Below are positions 30,724 through 41,777 of a DNA stretch of 64,000 nt, one piece after another. The position numbers were made by a program, and so were the translations under genes. The DNA lies in assembly GCF_013449735.1 (NCBI RefSeq), contig NZ_JACBNY010000001.1, forward strand, positions 276,330 through 340,329, written 5' to 3'. Each line of letters begins with the position of its first letter. Position 1 is the first letter of the stretch. Under the pieces are notes generated by a model that saw only the letters and a program-made list of their open reading frames with translations, ran no database searches and was not told the origin of the DNA. Source of the DNA: Pseudolactococcus laudensis (GTDB lineage: Bacteria; Bacillota; Bacilli; Lactobacillales; Streptococcaceae).

Positions 30724-30871
30724 AACATTTTGATTTTATTATTAATTTGATTTGCTAGTAAAAGACAAATCGTTAAGAAAAGTGATGCTATAAATAGCCT
30801 ATATACTAAAATTTTATATTGATTAAGAATTAGGAATGTTGTCCTGTTTGGACGATTATAGGAGAGATAAG

Positions 30872-31903
30872 ATGAATAAATGGGTTACTTTTACTTTACA
30901 TGGAGAGGGTGCAAATGCCATTCAAAAAGTAAATGCTGATGTCAGAGAAGTTGCGATGCAAATGGGTTATAAACCCCTCTATATTTTTAGATATGATGGC
31001 AGTAATGAATCAGACGAAGCACTGAATGCTAGGATAGATGGTATTACAGCCGCAGTAAAACCTGGAGATATCATTTTATATCTTTATCCTGTGCTTAATG
31101 GTTTTCGTTTTGACAAGACTTTTATTGGCAATTTAAAAGCTAGGGGTTGTAGATTTGCAATTTCTATTTTGGATTAGGAGCAACTGCGGTATCCAAAAGA
31201 ATTATTTAGCTATGAGCAAGTTGGTAAAGAATATACGCTTTTCAATCAGGCTGAGGCGCTTATCGTTCATGGTCAAGCGATGGCTGATAAGTTAAAAGAA
31301 CTTGGAAATACGTCTATGATGATTCAAAGGGGACCATTTGATTACTTGATGTCTGATACTGAGGCACAGCTTACTAATCATCTCCAAAAGAAACTAACTT
31401 TTGTTGGTAGTTTTGATAAAAGTCCTTTTATTAGCACTTGGAATTATCAGACAGAGCTTTCTGTTTTTGGGTCTTTATATTATGGAAACTCAAAAGAGAC
31501 ATTTCCAATAAGTCCAAAGGTAGAATTTTTAGGAATTGATAATTTTCTACAGCGGATACCACGAGATAGATTTGGTATATTCTGGGATGAAGGATTTAAT
31601 TATCAAGTCTACTCTCGCTATACTTCCCCTCACAAAGTTGCCCTCTATTTATCGCTTGGTATACCTTTAATTGTTTGGGAAGAATCTGCTACTGCTGTGT
31701 TAGTTAATAAATATGGACTCGGTTTTACAATTACTTCGTTAGATGAAATTGATACTTTATTACAAAATACCAGTGATGAAGCATTAGTTGAACTCAAAAA
31801 AAGAGTCAATGAATTTAGTTATTTTATTCGAGAAGGGTCGTTTACACGACGCGCGATTAGAGAGTTAGAACAAGGTCTATTTAATGGTTTTTGGGCTGGA
31901 TAG
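30872..31903 (+). pseudogene. Gtf3-like glycosyltransferase, in-frame TAG
   Basis: From ATG 30872 (GGAGAG upstream) the frame encodes the start of a sugar-nucleotide glycosyltransferase of the Gtf3/galactofuranosyltransferase-like type. TAG at 31175-31177 ends it after 101 residues (AISILD), but the same frame continues without a break (EQLRYPKELFSYEQVGK, then AEALIVHG) to 31903, giving the expected 340-residue length. The C-terminal half has YTSPHKVALYLSLGIPLIVW, the sugar-nucleotide site. A paralogue without lesion is at 58111-59058. The intact gene would have served surface glycan synthesis. Confidence 0.8.
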
Positions 31904-31961
31904 AAGTAAGACAATCCTTTAGGAATAACAATTTAGGTATGACTTAGTTAAGTATAGAAGA

Positions 31962-31999
31962 AACTCCCCTTACATCAAAATGCGAGGGGAGTTTTTTTT
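31962..31999. terminator. Terminator between the Gtf3-like gene and the converging CDF gene
   Basis: Stem AACTCCCCT/AGGGGAGTT (31962-31970 with 31985-31993), then T8 on the plus strand. Confidence 0.85.
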
Positions 32000-32002
32000 G
32001 AG

Positions 32003-33217
32003 TTAACTTAGTTTAGAAAAATTTGCTTTTAGGGTCAACTGACGTGCCTCGCAGTACCAGTCTGTCTGTCTACGCCAAATGCTGGTAACAGCAAAATTTT
32101 GTCCTTTTTCAAAATAATGGTAGGTAATGACAAAGGTTTTTTTAGAAATACGATCAGGTTTGAAACCACCGATGGCAAGGTGTTCATGTTGTTCCAAAAG
32201 TTTTTCTGCTTTGTCAATTTCGACACCGTCTGCTCTGATTTCTGTGAAATGCTCAGAGAGTAGGTTGGGGTCTGTGCCATTCAATACTTTTTCTTCTAAT
32301 CCTAAAATGACTAAGGCAAGGCTAGCATCTCGTGCCTCGTCAGGTAATATCGCAGGCTCGACATGTACATCTACATCAAAGACATCGTAATCTTGTTTTA
32401 AAGCTTTTTCAATCACTTCCGTTGCCTCATGACTTTCGTACACTGAAAGGTCAGGCGACATTTCGACGACGACGTCGAGGAATATATTGCTGCCGTAGGT
32501 TCTACCGCGAATGAATTTAACTGCCATAACTTTAGGTAATTTGGCAATGGCAGCTGTATAAATACTGATTTTTGTTTCATCAAAACCGTCTGATAGGCTA
32601 AAGACGGCCTCTGCAAAAATATCATAGGCTGTTTTGAAGATAAAGACTGTGATGACAATTGCCATGAGTCGGTCAATGATTGTGAGGTTAAAGCTGGCTG
32701 CAAAGATGGCAATAGAGGTTGCGATGGAAGATACGGCATCGGATAAGTTATCTTTGGCAGCGCTCATCAACCCGGAGCTTTTAGATTTGAGTGCTAGATT
32801 ACGGTTATAAAAGTAAATGATCAACATGACAATAGCAGAGAAGATGCCAACAATTGAACCAGATAAATCGACAGGTGTATGCTCGTTATTGATGATGGCT
32901 GTAATCGTATCTTTTAAAACGAAGAAACCAACAGCAAACATGATAAAGCTAGTAATGATAGAAGCGACGGATTCGACTTTCCAATGGCCGTAGGTATGGT
33001 CATCATCCGCAGGACGACGTGCGATTTTTAGACCAATCAGGACGGCGATATTTCCTAGGATATCGGTGATATTATTAAAGCCATCTGCACGCAAACTTTC
33101 GGAATGCGTCGTGTTGGCAATGACGAGTTTTAGGATAGAAAGGACGACATAGGCCCAAATACTGATGAGGGCGCCACGTTCTGCTAATTTCAAATCTTGA
33201 TAGCGTGTATTTTTCAT
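32003..33217 (-). CDS. Cation diffusion facilitator (MntE-like)
   Basis: 404 aa when started at ATG 33217. Six membrane segments (about residues 15-210) and a long cytoplasmic tail. The metal site reads ADGFNNITD, the Asn/Asp pattern of manganese-type CDFs, unlike the His-containing site of the zinc exporter at 9968-10852. The likely role is Mn2+ (or Fe2+) efflux. The tail after residue 290 is longer than in most CDFs. An extended -10 box (TGT-TATAAT, 33232-33224) ends 6 nt before the start codon. Confidence 0.8.
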   Translation of the reverse strand: MKNTRYQDLKLAERGALISIWAYVVLSILKLVIANTTHSESLRADGFNNITDILGNIAVLIGLKIARRPADDDHTYGHWKVESVASIITSFIMFAVGFFVLKDTITAIINNEHTPVDLSGSIVGIFSAIVMLIIYFYNRNLALKSKSSGLMSAAKDNLSDAVSSIATSIAIFAASFNLTIIDRLMAIVITVFIFKTAYDIFAEAVFSLSDGFDETKISIYTAAIAKLPKVMAVKFIRGRTYGSNIFLDVVVEMSPDLSVYESHEATEVIEKALKQDYDVFDVDVHVEPAILPDEARDASLALVILGLEEKVLNGTDPNLLSEHFTEIRADGVEIDKAEKLLEQHEHLAIGGFKPDRISKKTFVITYHYFEKGQNFAVTSIWRRQTDWYCEARQLTLKANFSKLS

Positions 33218-33358
33218 CCTCTTATTATAACAGATTTTGGACGCATAAGACAGAAAAATTTCATAGAATATGTTAGAATGAAAAGGATACTGTGGATGTC
33301 TATGCAAAAGATTATTTTTGATGGAGATGCCTGATACTGAAAGTCAGAAGGGAAAGAT

Positions 33359-35065
33359 ATGCTCATTAAAGCAATTAAACAATACAAGTTTTGGGCGCTA
33401 GGCTCACTTGCTATGGTCATTTTGGTCGTTGGTACGACGCTTTGGCAGCCACAAATTTTAACCAAAGTACTGGAGGCTGTCTCTAATAACGACAAAGATA
33501 AGATAACCAATTACGGGATTCAACTAATTATTATTGCGGGGATTGGCCTCTTAGCTGGTGTGGTGAATACGATTTTTGCGGCTAAGATTGCTCAAGGTGT
33601 TTCGGCTGATTTGCGGGAACAAACTTTCCGCAAAATCCAGAGTTTCTCATATGCCAATATTGAAAAATTTAATGCCGGAAACCTCGTTGTTCGCATGACC
33701 AATGACGTCAACCAAGTTATGAACTTGATTATGATTTTATTTCAAGTCTTACTTCGTGTGCCGCTCTTATTTGTTGGCTCATTCATTTTAGCTATTCAAA
33801 CGTTACCTAAATTATGGTGGATTATTGTTCTTTTGGTAGTCGTCATCGTCCTGATCACCGGTGTTTCCATGGGAAGCATGGGCAAACATTTCGGCGCTTT
33901 CCAAACCTTGATGGATAAACTCAACGGCATTGCCAAGGAAAATCTCCGTGGCACGCGCGTGGTGAAATCGTTCGTCCAAGAAAAAGAACAAGCTGCTAAA
34001 TTCGATGCCAATTCAGATGAGTTGCTCGGTCATAACCTGATTGTCAGCTACATCTTTTCTGCCATGATTCCAGCCTTTACCTTTGCGGCTTACCTGGCAA
34101 TCTTTGGTGCGATTTGGTTTGTTTCAACTTATGTTCAAAAAGAACCTAAAGATTTGGCAAGCATTGCCTCATTTATGACTTACATGATGCAAATCATGTT
34201 TGCCATTATCATGGGTGGTATGATGTCGATGATGGCATCACGTGCTTTCATCTCACTGAAACGGATTGGTGAAGTCATTAACACTGAACCAGCCATGACC
34301 TTTAAAGATGTTCCTGATCAAGATTTGACAGGTAATCTTGAATTTGACCATGTAACCTTCACTTATCCGACAGATGATGAGCCAACTTTAGAAGATGTTT
34401 CCTTCAGCATCAAAGCTGGCGAATTAGTCGGAGTCGTTGGGGCAACTGGTGCTGGTAAATCAACGCTTGCTCAACTCATTCCACGTTTATTTGATCCAAC
34501 TGAAGGTTCAATCAAAATAGATAGTCATGATCTACGCGATCTCAGCCGAAACACCGTGCGTGAGACCGTTTCTATCGTTTTACAACGCGCGATTCTCTTT
34601 TCAGGAACAATTGCTCAAAACTTGAAACACGGGAAAGCTGATGCTACTGTTGATGATATGAAACATGCCAGTGCTATCTCGCAAGCCCGTGAGTTCATTG
34701 AAAAAATGTCGGATGTCTTTGAGAGTCCGGTTGAAGAACGTGGGACCAACTTCTCAGGCGGCCAAAAACAACGGATGTCTATAGCTCGAGGCGTTATTGG
34801 GGAGCCTAAAATCTTGATCCTAGATGACTCAACCTCTGCACTAGATGCCAAGTCTGAAAAATTAGTTCAAGAGGCTTTGGCGGGTGAACTGCCAAACACC
34901 ACTAAAATTATCATTGCTCAAAAGATTTCATCAGTTGTCCATGCAGATAAGATACTTGTTCTGGATGCCGGTAAATTAATCGGCGTCGGAACGCATAAAG
35001 ATCTTGTTGAAAACAATGCGACCTACCGTGAAATCTATGAAACACAGAAAGGAAGTGATGATTAA
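33359..35065 (+). CDS. lmrC: Heterodimeric ABC multidrug exporter, degenerate-site half (LmrC-like)
   Basis: 568 aa: six-helix membrane domain (about 1-310) and ATPase domain (about 330-568). Walker A is GATGAGKST and the signature FSGGQKQR is canonical, but the Walker B ends ILILDDST, with Asp in place of the catalytic Glu, and the switch His is Gln (IIIAQKISS). Such a half carries the non-hydrolytic site in LmrCD, PatAB and TM287/288-type heterodimers. It pairs with the product of the next gene, with which it shares one base. Substrates are probably hydrophobic drugs. Confidence 0.85.
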   Translation: MLIKAIKQYKFWALGSLAMVILVVGTTLWQPQILTKVLEAVSNNDKDKITNYGIQLIIIAGIGLLAGVVNTIFAAKIAQGVSADLREQTFRKIQSFSYANIEKFNAGNLVVRMTNDVNQVMNLIMILFQVLLRVPLLFVGSFILAIQTLPKLWWIIVLLVVVIVLITGVSMGSMGKHFGAFQTLMDKLNGIAKENLRGTRVVKSFVQEKEQAAKFDANSDELLGHNLIVSYIFSAMIPAFTFAAYLAIFGAIWFVSTYVQKEPKDLASIASFMTYMMQIMFAIIMGGMMSMMASRAFISLKRIGEVINTEPAMTFKDVPDQDLTGNLEFDHVTFTYPTDDEPTLEDVSFSIKAGELVGVVGATGAGKSTLAQLIPRLFDPTEGSIKIDSHDLRDLSRNTVRETVSIVLQRAILFSGTIAQNLKHGKADATVDDMKHASAISQAREFIEKMSDVFESPVEERGTNFSGGQKQRMSIARGVIGEPKILILDDSTSALDAKSEKLVQEALAGELPNTTKIIIAQKISSVVHADKILVLDAGKLIGVGTHKDLVENNATYREIYETQKGSDD

Positions 35066-36969
35066 TGAAAGAATATAGTAAAGCGATTAAGTTTTTCTGG
35101 AATTATTTCAAGAAATTCAAGGTCTCATTTTTCATCATCACACTAACGATTATCATTGCCACTTATTTACAGGTTAAAGTGCCCGTTTTTATTGGTGATG
35201 CCCTGACACAGTTGGGTGAATGGGTCACAGCTTACTTCAAACACCAAGGTGCTGAAAAAATCGTCGCATCCTTTAACGGTCATATTCCAGCAGAACTTCC
35301 TCAGGCTATGATTGGTGAATTAACTAAAAATGGGATGCCGACGGATGTAACTGCTTTGGTTGATTTAGCCAAACATACACCTGAAAAAACAGTCTTTTTC
35401 AGCATCATGTGGAAATTGCTCATGTCTTATGTTTTCATGACGATTGCCATGCTGATGTATGAAGTTCTTTTTGGACGAATCGTTTCTCATGCAACAAACT
35501 CAATGCGTAAAGGTTTATTTGGTAAACTTGAGCGCTTGACGATTTCATTTTTTGACCGCCACCAAGATGGCGATATCCTCAGCCGTTTCACATCAGACTT
35601 GGATAACATTCAAAACTCTCTCAACCAATCACTCGCGCTTGTTGCGACACAGGTTGCCATGTTTATCGGTGTGATTATCATGATGTTCCGTCAAAATGTC
35701 TCTCTAGCGTGGGTAACCATTGCCTCAACGCCAGTTGCCATTTTACTGGTTGTGATTATCATTCGTCAGGCTAAGAAATATATTGACTTGCAACAAGATG
35801 AAGTCGGTAAACTCAACGCCTATATGGATGAGAAAATTTCAGGTCAAAAAGTCATCATCGTTGAGGGACTGGAAGAAGATGCTATTGACGGTTTTGTCAA
35901 GCAAAATAACAAAGTGCGTCAAGCGACTTTTAAAGGTCAGGTCTATTCGGGTATGCTGATGCCAGTTATGAACGGCATGAGCTTTGTCAATCTGGCAATC
36001 GTTATTTTTGCAGGTTCTATGATTGCACTCAATTATAAATCAATGTCAACAGCTGCAGCGCTTGGTTTGGTTGTCATGTTCGTCCAGTATTCACAACAAT
36101 ACTATCAACCTGTCATGCAAATTTCATCGTCATTTTCACAACTCCAAATGGCAGTGACAGGTGCACGTCGTTTGCAAGAAATGTTTGATGAGCCAGAAGA
36201 AGTTCGCCCTGAAAATGGCATCATCTTTGACGGAATTAAAGATGAAGTTCAAATCGACCACATCGATTTCAGCTATCTGCCAGGTAAACCAATCCTAAAA
36301 GATGTCAGCATCAACGTTAAAAAAGGCCAAATGGTCGCTGTTGTCGGTCCAACTGGCTCAGGTAAAACGACTATCATGAATTTGATGAATCGTTTTTATG
36401 ACGTGGACAATGGCAGTATTAAATTTGACGGCGTTGATATCCGCGATATGGATTTGGACTCATTACGCCGTGGCGTTGGGATTGTGCTACAAGATTCAGT
36501 TCTGTTCAGTGGCACTATCAAGGATAATATCAAGTTTGGTTTTGATGCAACGGATGAAGAAATCATTACAGCTGCTAAAACGACGCATATCCATGAGTTT
36601 ATTGATAGCCTACCAGATAAGTATGATACCGTCGTTGATGATGACGAAAACGTCTTCTCAACTGGACAAAAACAGCAGATTTCAATTGCTCGGACGATTT
36701 TGACCAATCCAAAACTTTTGATTTTGGATGAAGCAACGTCAAACGTTGATACTGTAACTGAGCAACAAATTCAATGGGCTATGGAAGCAGCGATTGCTGG
36801 TCGAACATCATTTGTTATCGCGCATCGTCTTAAAACGATTCTGAATGCAGATAAGATTGTCGTGCTAAAAGATGGTGTTGTCATTGAAGAAGGCAGTCAC
36901 CAAGAACTCTTGCATGTGCCAAACGGTTTCTATGCAGAACTCTATCATAATCAATTTGTCTTTGAATAA
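35065..36969 (+). CDS. lmrD: Heterodimeric ABC multidrug exporter, catalytic half (LmrD-like)
   Basis: 634 aa with a longer extracellular segment between the first two helices (about residues 45-115). The ATPase domain has Walker [10 protein letters not shown], Walker [10 protein letters not shown] with the catalytic Glu, and the His in VIAHRLKT; its own signature is altered (FSTGQKQQ). Thus the good Walker motifs here pair with the good signature of LmrC, as in known heterodimers. Start at ATG 35065 overlaps the lmrC stop. Confidence 0.87.
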   Translation: MKEYSKAIKFFWNYFKKFKVSFFIITLTIIIATYLQVKVPVFIGDALTQLGEWVTAYFKHQGAEKIVASFNGHIPAELPQAMIGELTKNGMPTDVTALVDLAKHTPEKTVFFSIMWKLLMSYVFMTIAMLMYEVLFGRIVSHATNSMRKGLFGKLERLTISFFDRHQDGDILSRFTSDLDNIQNSLNQSLALVATQVAMFIGVIIMMFRQNVSLAWVTIASTPVAILLVVIIIRQAKKYIDLQQDEVGKLNAYMDEKISGQKVIIVEGLEEDAIDGFVKQNNKVRQATFKGQVYSGMLMPVMNGMSFVNLAIVIFAGSMIALNYKSMSTAAALGLVVMFVQYSQQYYQPVMQISSSFSQLQMAVTGARRLQEMFDEPEEVRPENGIIFDGIKDEVQIDHIDFSYLPGKPILKDVSINVKKGQMVAVVGPTGSGKTTIMNLMNRFYDVDNGSIKFDGVDIRDMDLDSLRRGVGIVLQDSVLFSGTIKDNIKFGFDATDEEIITAAKTTHIHEFIDSLPDKYDTVVDDDENVFSTGQKQQISIARTILTNPKLLILDEATSNVDTVTEQQIQWAMEAAIAGRTSFVIAHRLKTILNADKIVVLKDGVVIEEGSHQELLHVPNGFYAELYHNQFVFE

Positions 36970-36988
36970 AAGAGAAAATGACTGAAAA

Positions 36989-37014
36989 AGTAGGCCAACA
37001 TAGTCTGCTTTTTT
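36989..37014 (+). terminator. Terminator after lmrD
   Basis: AGTAGGC/GTCTGCT stem (two G-U pairs), seven-base loop, then T6. Moderate strength. Confidence 0.6.
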
Positions 37015-37101
37015 GTTGGTCTTGTAGGTGTCAAATTTTCATTTTTATGGTAAAATAGATAAGCATGAAATTGACATTTGAGAATTGGATTATAATAAAA
37101 A

Positions 37102-38370
37102 ATGAAAAAAATAGTAATTAATGGTGGTAAACGCATTTCAGGGGAATTGACGATTTCTGGTGCAAAAAATTCAGTCGTTGCCTTGATTCCTGCAACCATT
37201 TTGGCGGACGATGTGGTGACCTTAGAAGGTGTACCGGATATTTCCGATGTTGCAAGTTTAATTGAAATTTTAGAGATTATGGGCGCTAAGATTGAGCGCG
37301 ATATCGAAGCAGGAGTTGTAGTTATTGACCCACGCGGTGTTGAATCGAAACCGCTACCTTACGGTAAGATTAATTCTTTGCGTGCCTCATATTACTTTAA
37401 TGGCTCTTTGTTGGGTAAATTTGGAGAAGCAACGGTTGGTTTGCCCGGTGGTTGTGATTTAGGACCTCGTCCAATTGACCTACATATTAAGGCATTTGAA
37501 GCCTTGGGTGCACGCATGACTTTTAAAGAAAATGCCATGCATTTAACGACTGATGGTGCGCCTTTACACGCTGCGACCATCTTCATGGATATGGTTTCAG
37601 TTGGTGCGACGATTAATACGATGTTGGCTGCTGTTAAGGCTGAAGGTCGGACGATTATTGAGAATGCTGCACGTGAACCTGAGATTATTGATGTTGCGAC
37701 TTTGCTCAATAACATGGGGGCAAAAGTACGTGGTGCAGGGACAGATGTTATTCGGATTGATGGTGTTCAAAAATTAGGTGGTGCACGTCATACGGTCATT
37801 CCTGACCGTATTGAGGCTGGCACTTATTTAAGCCTTGCGGCAGCTTTTGGCGACGGTGTCGTAGTCAACAACGTGATTTACGAGCATCTGGAGTCTTTCA
37901 TTGCCAAGCTTGAAGAGATGGGCGTTCAGATGATTGTCCGCGATGATTCAATTGAAGTGTTGAAATCGGAAAATCTTAGATCTGTTAGCATTAAAACCGT
38001 GCCTTATCCAGGGTTTGCGACAGACTTGCAACAGCCAATTACACCCCTTCTTTTGATGACCAATGGTCGTGGTAAAGTTATCGATACTATCTATGAAAAA
38101 AGGATTAACCATGCAGCAGAGTTGGCACGTATGGGGGCTAATATCGTTGCAAATTACGGTGAAATTACTTATCATGCGCCGAATGACTTGCATGGCGCAG
38201 AAGTGATGGCAACAGACTTGCGTGCAGGAGCTGCCTTGGTCAATGCCGGTGTGATGGCAACAGGTGAAACAAAAATTTCAAATGTTGAGTTCATTTTGCG
38301 TGGTTACGATAATATCATTGAAAAAATGACGTCGCTAGGTGTTGATATTAAATTAGTTGATGAAAATTGA
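37102..38370 (+). CDS. murA: UDP-N-acetylglucosamine 1-carboxyvinyltransferase
   Basis: 422 aa; first committed step of peptidoglycan synthesis, adding enolpyruvate to UDP-GlcNAc. The active-site Cys that fosfomycin alkylates is present in [16 protein letters not shown] (about residue 117). ISGAKNS near the N terminus and GFATDLQQP (about 307) bind substrate. Streptococcaceae have two copies; this one has no SD before ATG 37102, and a TATAAT box ends only 5 nt upstream, but its TTGACA is just 14 bp away, so I do not count it as leaderless. Confidence 0.95.
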   Translation: MKKIVINGGKRISGELTISGAKNSVVALIPATILADDVVTLEGVPDISDVASLIEILEIMGAKIERDIEAGVVVIDPRGVESKPLPYGKINSLRASYYFNGSLLGKFGEATVGLPGGCDLGPRPIDLHIKAFEALGARMTFKENAMHLTTDGAPLHAATIFMDMVSVGATINTMLAAVKAEGRTIIENAAREPEIIDVATLLNNMGAKVRGAGTDVIRIDGVQKLGGARHTVIPDRIEAGTYLSLAAAFGDGVVVNNVIYEHLESFIAKLEEMGVQMIVRDDSIEVLKSENLRSVSIKTVPYPGFATDLQQPITPLLLMTNGRGKVIDTIYEKRINHAAELARMGANIVANYGEITYHAPNDLHGAEVMATDLRAGAALVNAGVMATGETKISNVEFILRGYDNIIEKMTSLGVDIKLVDEN

Positions 38371-38570
38371 GATAAAAGTCTCTAAAAATAAACAATGAAC
38401 GATTTTAAATGTTATTTGAATGTTTTACTGCCTATTTTTGTCTCATTTTTAATAATTTGTCAACCAACATGGTAGGTGATTATGATATAAGAAAGCATAC
38501 AAAGAAGGTAATAAAAACGCTGATTTTATGCGACTTTGTGTTCTTTACGTAAAAATAATTGGCAAAAGAA

Positions 38571-38614
38571 AAGCAAGCTACCCAACTTATTTGATTGGGT
38601 AGCTTGCTTTTTTT
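38571..38614. terminator. Bidirectional terminator between murA and the LysR gene
   Basis: Perfect 15-bp stem (38571-38585 with 38595-38609) with an A-run on the left and T8 on the right. Between murA and this site I see nothing clear. Confidence 0.88.
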
Positions 38615-38658
38615 GCTATGACAGATGCCTTTTGTATCATCTACTTTATTCTAGCGAA

Positions 38659-39534
38659 TCATTGGGTCTTGTTGTTACCTAAAGCAATATCATTTTTAGA
38701 AATATTCTTGCTGCTGTTTGTTTTAAAATCGGCCCTTTTTTGAATCCATTGCATGACATTTGTTAATTCTGGGGAGGCATTCTGGTCTCGAGTGATTAAA
38801 TAGAATTGACGACTATATTTTTCTGATAGTTTTTGATATGTTAGCCCTTTAGCTGCACGTTGAGAGATAATGGCACAACCAAACCCCTTTTTAAGAAGTG
38901 CAATAATGATTTCATTATTTTGGACGGTCATGGTTTCTTTTTGAATATCGTTTTCTTCTAAGTACCGTTGTGTGTAGTAGTAGACACCAGATGTTTTTTC
39001 CCGGATAAGCCAAGGTCCTGTCGTAGGATTGCCTGCTAAGACGAGCTGATCGTTAAACAAAGGAAATCGACGTATATTTTTCGCTGATAAGGGCTTTTCG
39101 ATAAAACCAAAATCAATGTCATGATGTTCTAGTGCATTTAGAACCTCGAGTGAGTTCATCATTTTAATATTAAAAGAAATGTTTGGAAAGTACTGTTTTA
39201 AACTGATGATCAAATCGGGTAATAAGTAAATAGAAAATGTATGAGATGCAGCGATGTTACAATTTGTTATTTTATCTTTTCGATTTTGTATCTCGAGTTT
39301 TAAGTCTTCCCAATCATCTAATAGATTTCCTGTTTTCTGATATAGTAAATCAGCTTGTGGCGTCGCTAAGACTTCTTTTCTGCCATTACGTCTGAAAAGT
39401 GTCGTTCCTAACTCATTTTCTAATTGTTTAATTTGCGCAGAAACCGTAGGCTGTACGACGAATAAGAGCTCAGCGGCCTTAGAGAAATTTTTTGTTTCAT
39501 AGACTACCTTAAAAGTTGTTAATTTTTTGAACAT
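38659..39534 (-). CDS. LysR-type regulator, probably of yeiH
   Basis: 291 aa: N-terminal helix-turn-helix (about 1-60; NFSKAAELLFVVQPTVSAQI) and a substrate-binding domain. AGGAG precedes ATG 39534. It is divergent from yeiH, the usual place for the cognate regulator (YeiE or CysB-like). The effector is unknown; sulfur compounds are possible. Confidence 0.85.
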   Translation of the reverse strand: MFKKLTTFKVVYETKNFSKAAELLFVVQPTVSAQIKQLENELGTTLFRRNGRKEVLATPQADLLYQKTGNLLDDWEDLKLEIQNRKDKITNCNIAASHTFSIYLLPDLIISLKQYFPNISFNIKMMNSLEVLNALEHHDIDFGFIEKPLSAKNIRRFPLFNDQLVLAGNPTTGPWLIREKTSGVYYYTQRYLEENDIQKETMTVQNNEIIIALLKKGFGCAIISQRAAKGLTYQKLSEKYSRQFYLITRDQNASPELTNVMQWIQKRADFKTNSSKNISKNDIALGNNKTQ

Positions 39535-39580
39535 CGATTTACTCCTATCATTTTTTTTGATTAAAGCTATTATATCAATT

Positions 39581-39605
39581 AATCAAAATAATGGAAGTAT
39601 TGATT
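39581..39605. promoter_or_regulatory. Candidate LysR binding site
   Basis: AATCAA-N13-TTGATT in the 121-bp divergent gap contains a T-N11-A core. It lies between the two start codons, nearer the LysR gene. Confidence 0.45.
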
Positions 39606-39655
39606 TATAATAGTAATAGAAATTAATTATTTATCGGAACAGAAGGAGAAAAAAT

Positions 39656-40666
39656 ATGATGAGATATGAGTCATTACATAAATATAAAACAATCCTACCA
39701 GGATTAGGGTTATCTATCTTAGTAGCAATCATTGCCAAAATTAGTGCTATTTTCTTGCCAGATTTAGGTGGGGCAACACTTGCAATCCTTTTTGGCATTG
39801 TATTAGGTAATACTTTTTTTAAGCAAGAAGTTTTAGAAGTTGGGACAAAATTTTCTGAGAGTGTTTTGCTAGAGTATTCAGTTGTTTTGTTAGGCTTTAC
39901 AGTAACTTTTCAAACAATTAGTCGTTTGGGCTTGAATGGTTTAGGCTATATTATGGCGATGATGACAACAGTGATTATTTCGACCATTTTAATTGGCAAG
40001 AGTTTAGGTTTTTCTGACAATATGTCAACGATGATGGCTGGTGGAAACGCTGTATGTGGGTCTTCAGCAATTGGTGCCATTGCCCCAAGTATTGGGGCAA
40101 AAGATGAAGAAAAAGGTCAAGTAATTACACTTGTTAATCTGTTAGGCACTGTCATGATGTTGACTTTACCATTGTTGGGGGCGATGCTATACGGGAAACA
40201 CTTACTAGCGAATAGCGCTTTATTGGGAGGAACTTTACAATCTGTTGGACAAGTTGTTGCAGGTGCTAGTTTAATCAATCAAGAAACAGTTAGTTATGCC
40301 ATGTTATTTAAAATAACTCGGATATTATTTTTAGTTGTTGTTGTTTTCATTTTTCAACAACGGACGAAAAAGCAAGGAACGACGCAAGTTACAAATCTGA
40401 AAAAAGTATCAGTTCCCTGGTATGTTATCGCATTTTTAATCGTTTGTATCTTAAATAGTTGTATCAAATTACCACATATTTTCAATGACAGCGCACATCA
40501 AATTGGCACATGGTTTGAAACAATCGCATTAGCTGCGATTGGCTTGAGACTAGATTTCAAAAAATTCATGAAAGAAGGGCTTAGCTTTTTAACTTATGGC
40601 GTACTAGTCGGCATAGTTCAAACACTTGCGGCACTTCTCTTTATTTATTTGTTTAGGATTAGTTAA
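39656..40666 (+). CDS. yeiH: YeiH family membrane protein (putative sulfate exporter, UPF0324)
   Basis: 336 aa with about ten membrane segments. The family signature MAGGNAVCGSSAIGAIAP is at about residue 125 and the terminal region AAIGLRLDFKKFMKEG is typical. Annotated as a putative sulfate exporter by homology only. AGAAGGAG precedes ATG 39656. Single gene with a divergent LysR partner. Confidence 0.88.
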   Translation: MMRYESLHKYKTILPGLGLSILVAIIAKISAIFLPDLGGATLAILFGIVLGNTFFKQEVLEVGTKFSESVLLEYSVVLLGFTVTFQTISRLGLNGLGYIMAMMTTVIISTILIGKSLGFSDNMSTMMAGGNAVCGSSAIGAIAPSIGAKDEEKGQVITLVNLLGTVMMLTLPLLGAMLYGKHLLANSALLGGTLQSVGQVVAGASLINQETVSYAMLFKITRILFLVVVVFIFQQRTKKQGTTQVTNLKKVSVPWYVIAFLIVCILNSCIKLPHIFNDSAHQIGTWFETIALAAIGLRLDFKKFMKEGLSFLTYGVLVGIVQTLAALLFIYLFRIS

Positions 40667-40724
40667 TTTAAAGGATAGCATCTGTATCAGTGTAAAAAAA
40701 CTCCTTACTAATTGACTTTTGGAC

Positions 40725-40753
40725 TTGAAAACACGTTGGAATTTTGGTAGAAT
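40725..40753 (+). promoter_or_regulatory. rpmE2 promoter
   Basis: TTGAAA at 40725-40730 and TAGAAT at 40748-40753, spacer 17 bp. Confidence 0.65.
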
Positions 40754-40813
40754 AATCTAGTATTGATTACTTTGGACTGGCAAACAGCCCAAGGCAGAAA
40801 GGAAATATCGAAC

Positions 40814-41056
40814 ATGAAAGCAGACATCCATCCTAATTATGGACCAGTTGTATTTATGGATACTTCAACAGGTTTCAAATTTTTGAGCGGTTCTACAAAA
40901 AGCTCAAAAGAAACTGTTGAGTGGGAAGATGGTAACACATATCCATTAATCCGTGTGGAAACATCATCAGATTCACACCCATTCTACACTGGTAAAGCTA
41001 AATTCACACAAGCCGATGGCCGTGTGGACCGTTTCAATAAAAAATACGGTTTATAA
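40814..41056 (+). CDS. rpmE2: 50S ribosomal protein L31, type B (zinc-free)
   Basis: 80 aa from ATG 40814 (AAAGGAA upstream; the longer frame from 40763 is not conserved). [14 protein letters not shown] and the DSHPFYTGK segment are diagnostic. No CxxC zinc pair is present, so this is the zinc-independent paralogue, which in many bacteria replaces the zinc form under starvation; here it may be the only copy. Confidence 0.96.
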   Translation: MKADIHPNYGPVVFMDTSTGFKFLSGSTKSSKETVEWEDGNTYPLIRVETSSDSHPFYTGKAKFTQADGRVDRFNKKYGL

Positions 41057-41060
41057 GAAG

Positions 41061-41083
41061 GTACGCGCAAGCGTGCTTTTTTT
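41061..41083 (+). terminator. Terminator after rpmE2
   Basis: GTACGC-GCAA-GCGTGC, a short stem with a GNRA loop, followed by T7. Confidence 0.82.
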
Positions 41084-41237
41084 AATTGCATTTTTTAGCG
41101 ATGCATGTAAGCTAGAAAGCAAAATTTAGGGAGGTCAGTCATATTTATCTAAGGCAATCAGAATCGTACTTTTATATATTATTTTTTATATATAAGAAAG
41201 ACAACAAAACTGGAAAAAATTTGGTATAATGAGAATC

Positions 41238-41777
41238 ATGACCTTACGACTAAAACCAGCTGACCTACTGTTTGTCAAAACAATCCCTAATGATGGGGAT
41301 GAATTTGCTGCCGCTATTTCTGAGTCTACCGGTGCTTATAGCCATGTTGCCATTGCAACCAGTGAAACAACCGTCATCCATGCAACGCCTAAATATGGTG
41401 TCATAGAGGAAACTCTAGCAGATTTTTTATCTGAACATGCGCAAGTTGAGTGTTTTAGAATGTTAGATATTGATGCGCCAACCGTGTTAGTTGAAGCCAA
41501 GAAGCATCTAGGGAAGCCGTATAACAACAGCTTTTATCCAGATGCAGATGGGTTTTATTGCTCGCAGTTAGTCGTTGCCGCTTTTGCCAATCAGGTCAAA
41601 CTGCCAGAATCGGTCATGTCTTTTGGTAGCAAGGAGACGTTTATCTCAGACTATTGGCAAGCCTATTTTGATAAGCTCGGACTGGCTGTACCAGTAGGGA
41701 AGTTAGGGAGTAACCCAGAAGAATTAGCGACATATTCAGGTTTAGAATATATAGGAACTCTATCAGATGCAAATTAA
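41238..41777 (+). CDS. YiiX-type permuted NlpC/P60 (papain-like) protein
   Basis: About 180 aa. The permuted NlpC/P60 order is visible: His in GAYSHVAIA (about residue 35) and Cys in GFYCSQLVVAAF (about residue 105). Members cleave amide or ester bonds in lipids or wall peptides; the substrate is not known. No signal peptide. I choose ATG 41238 because ATG 41229 lies in the -10 box (GG-TATAAT 41225-41230); the mRNA would then be leaderless. The end overlaps the DUF1803 gene by 11 nt. Confidence 0.78.
   Translation: MTLRLKPADLLFVKTIPNDGDEFAAAISESTGAYSHVAIATSETTVIHATPKYGVIEETLADFLSEHAQVECFRMLDIDAPTVLVEAKKHLGKPYNNSFYPDADGFYCSQLVVAAFANQVKLPESVMSFGSKETFISDYWQAYFDKLGLAVPVGKLGSNPEELATYSGLEYIGTLSDAN

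Noticed and set aside
37071..37101. murA as a seventh leaderless gene
   Set aside because: TATAAT ends 5 nt before ATG, but TTGACA is only 14 bp away, too short a spacer; an upstream extended -10 box (TGG-TAAAAT near 37051) is more likely.
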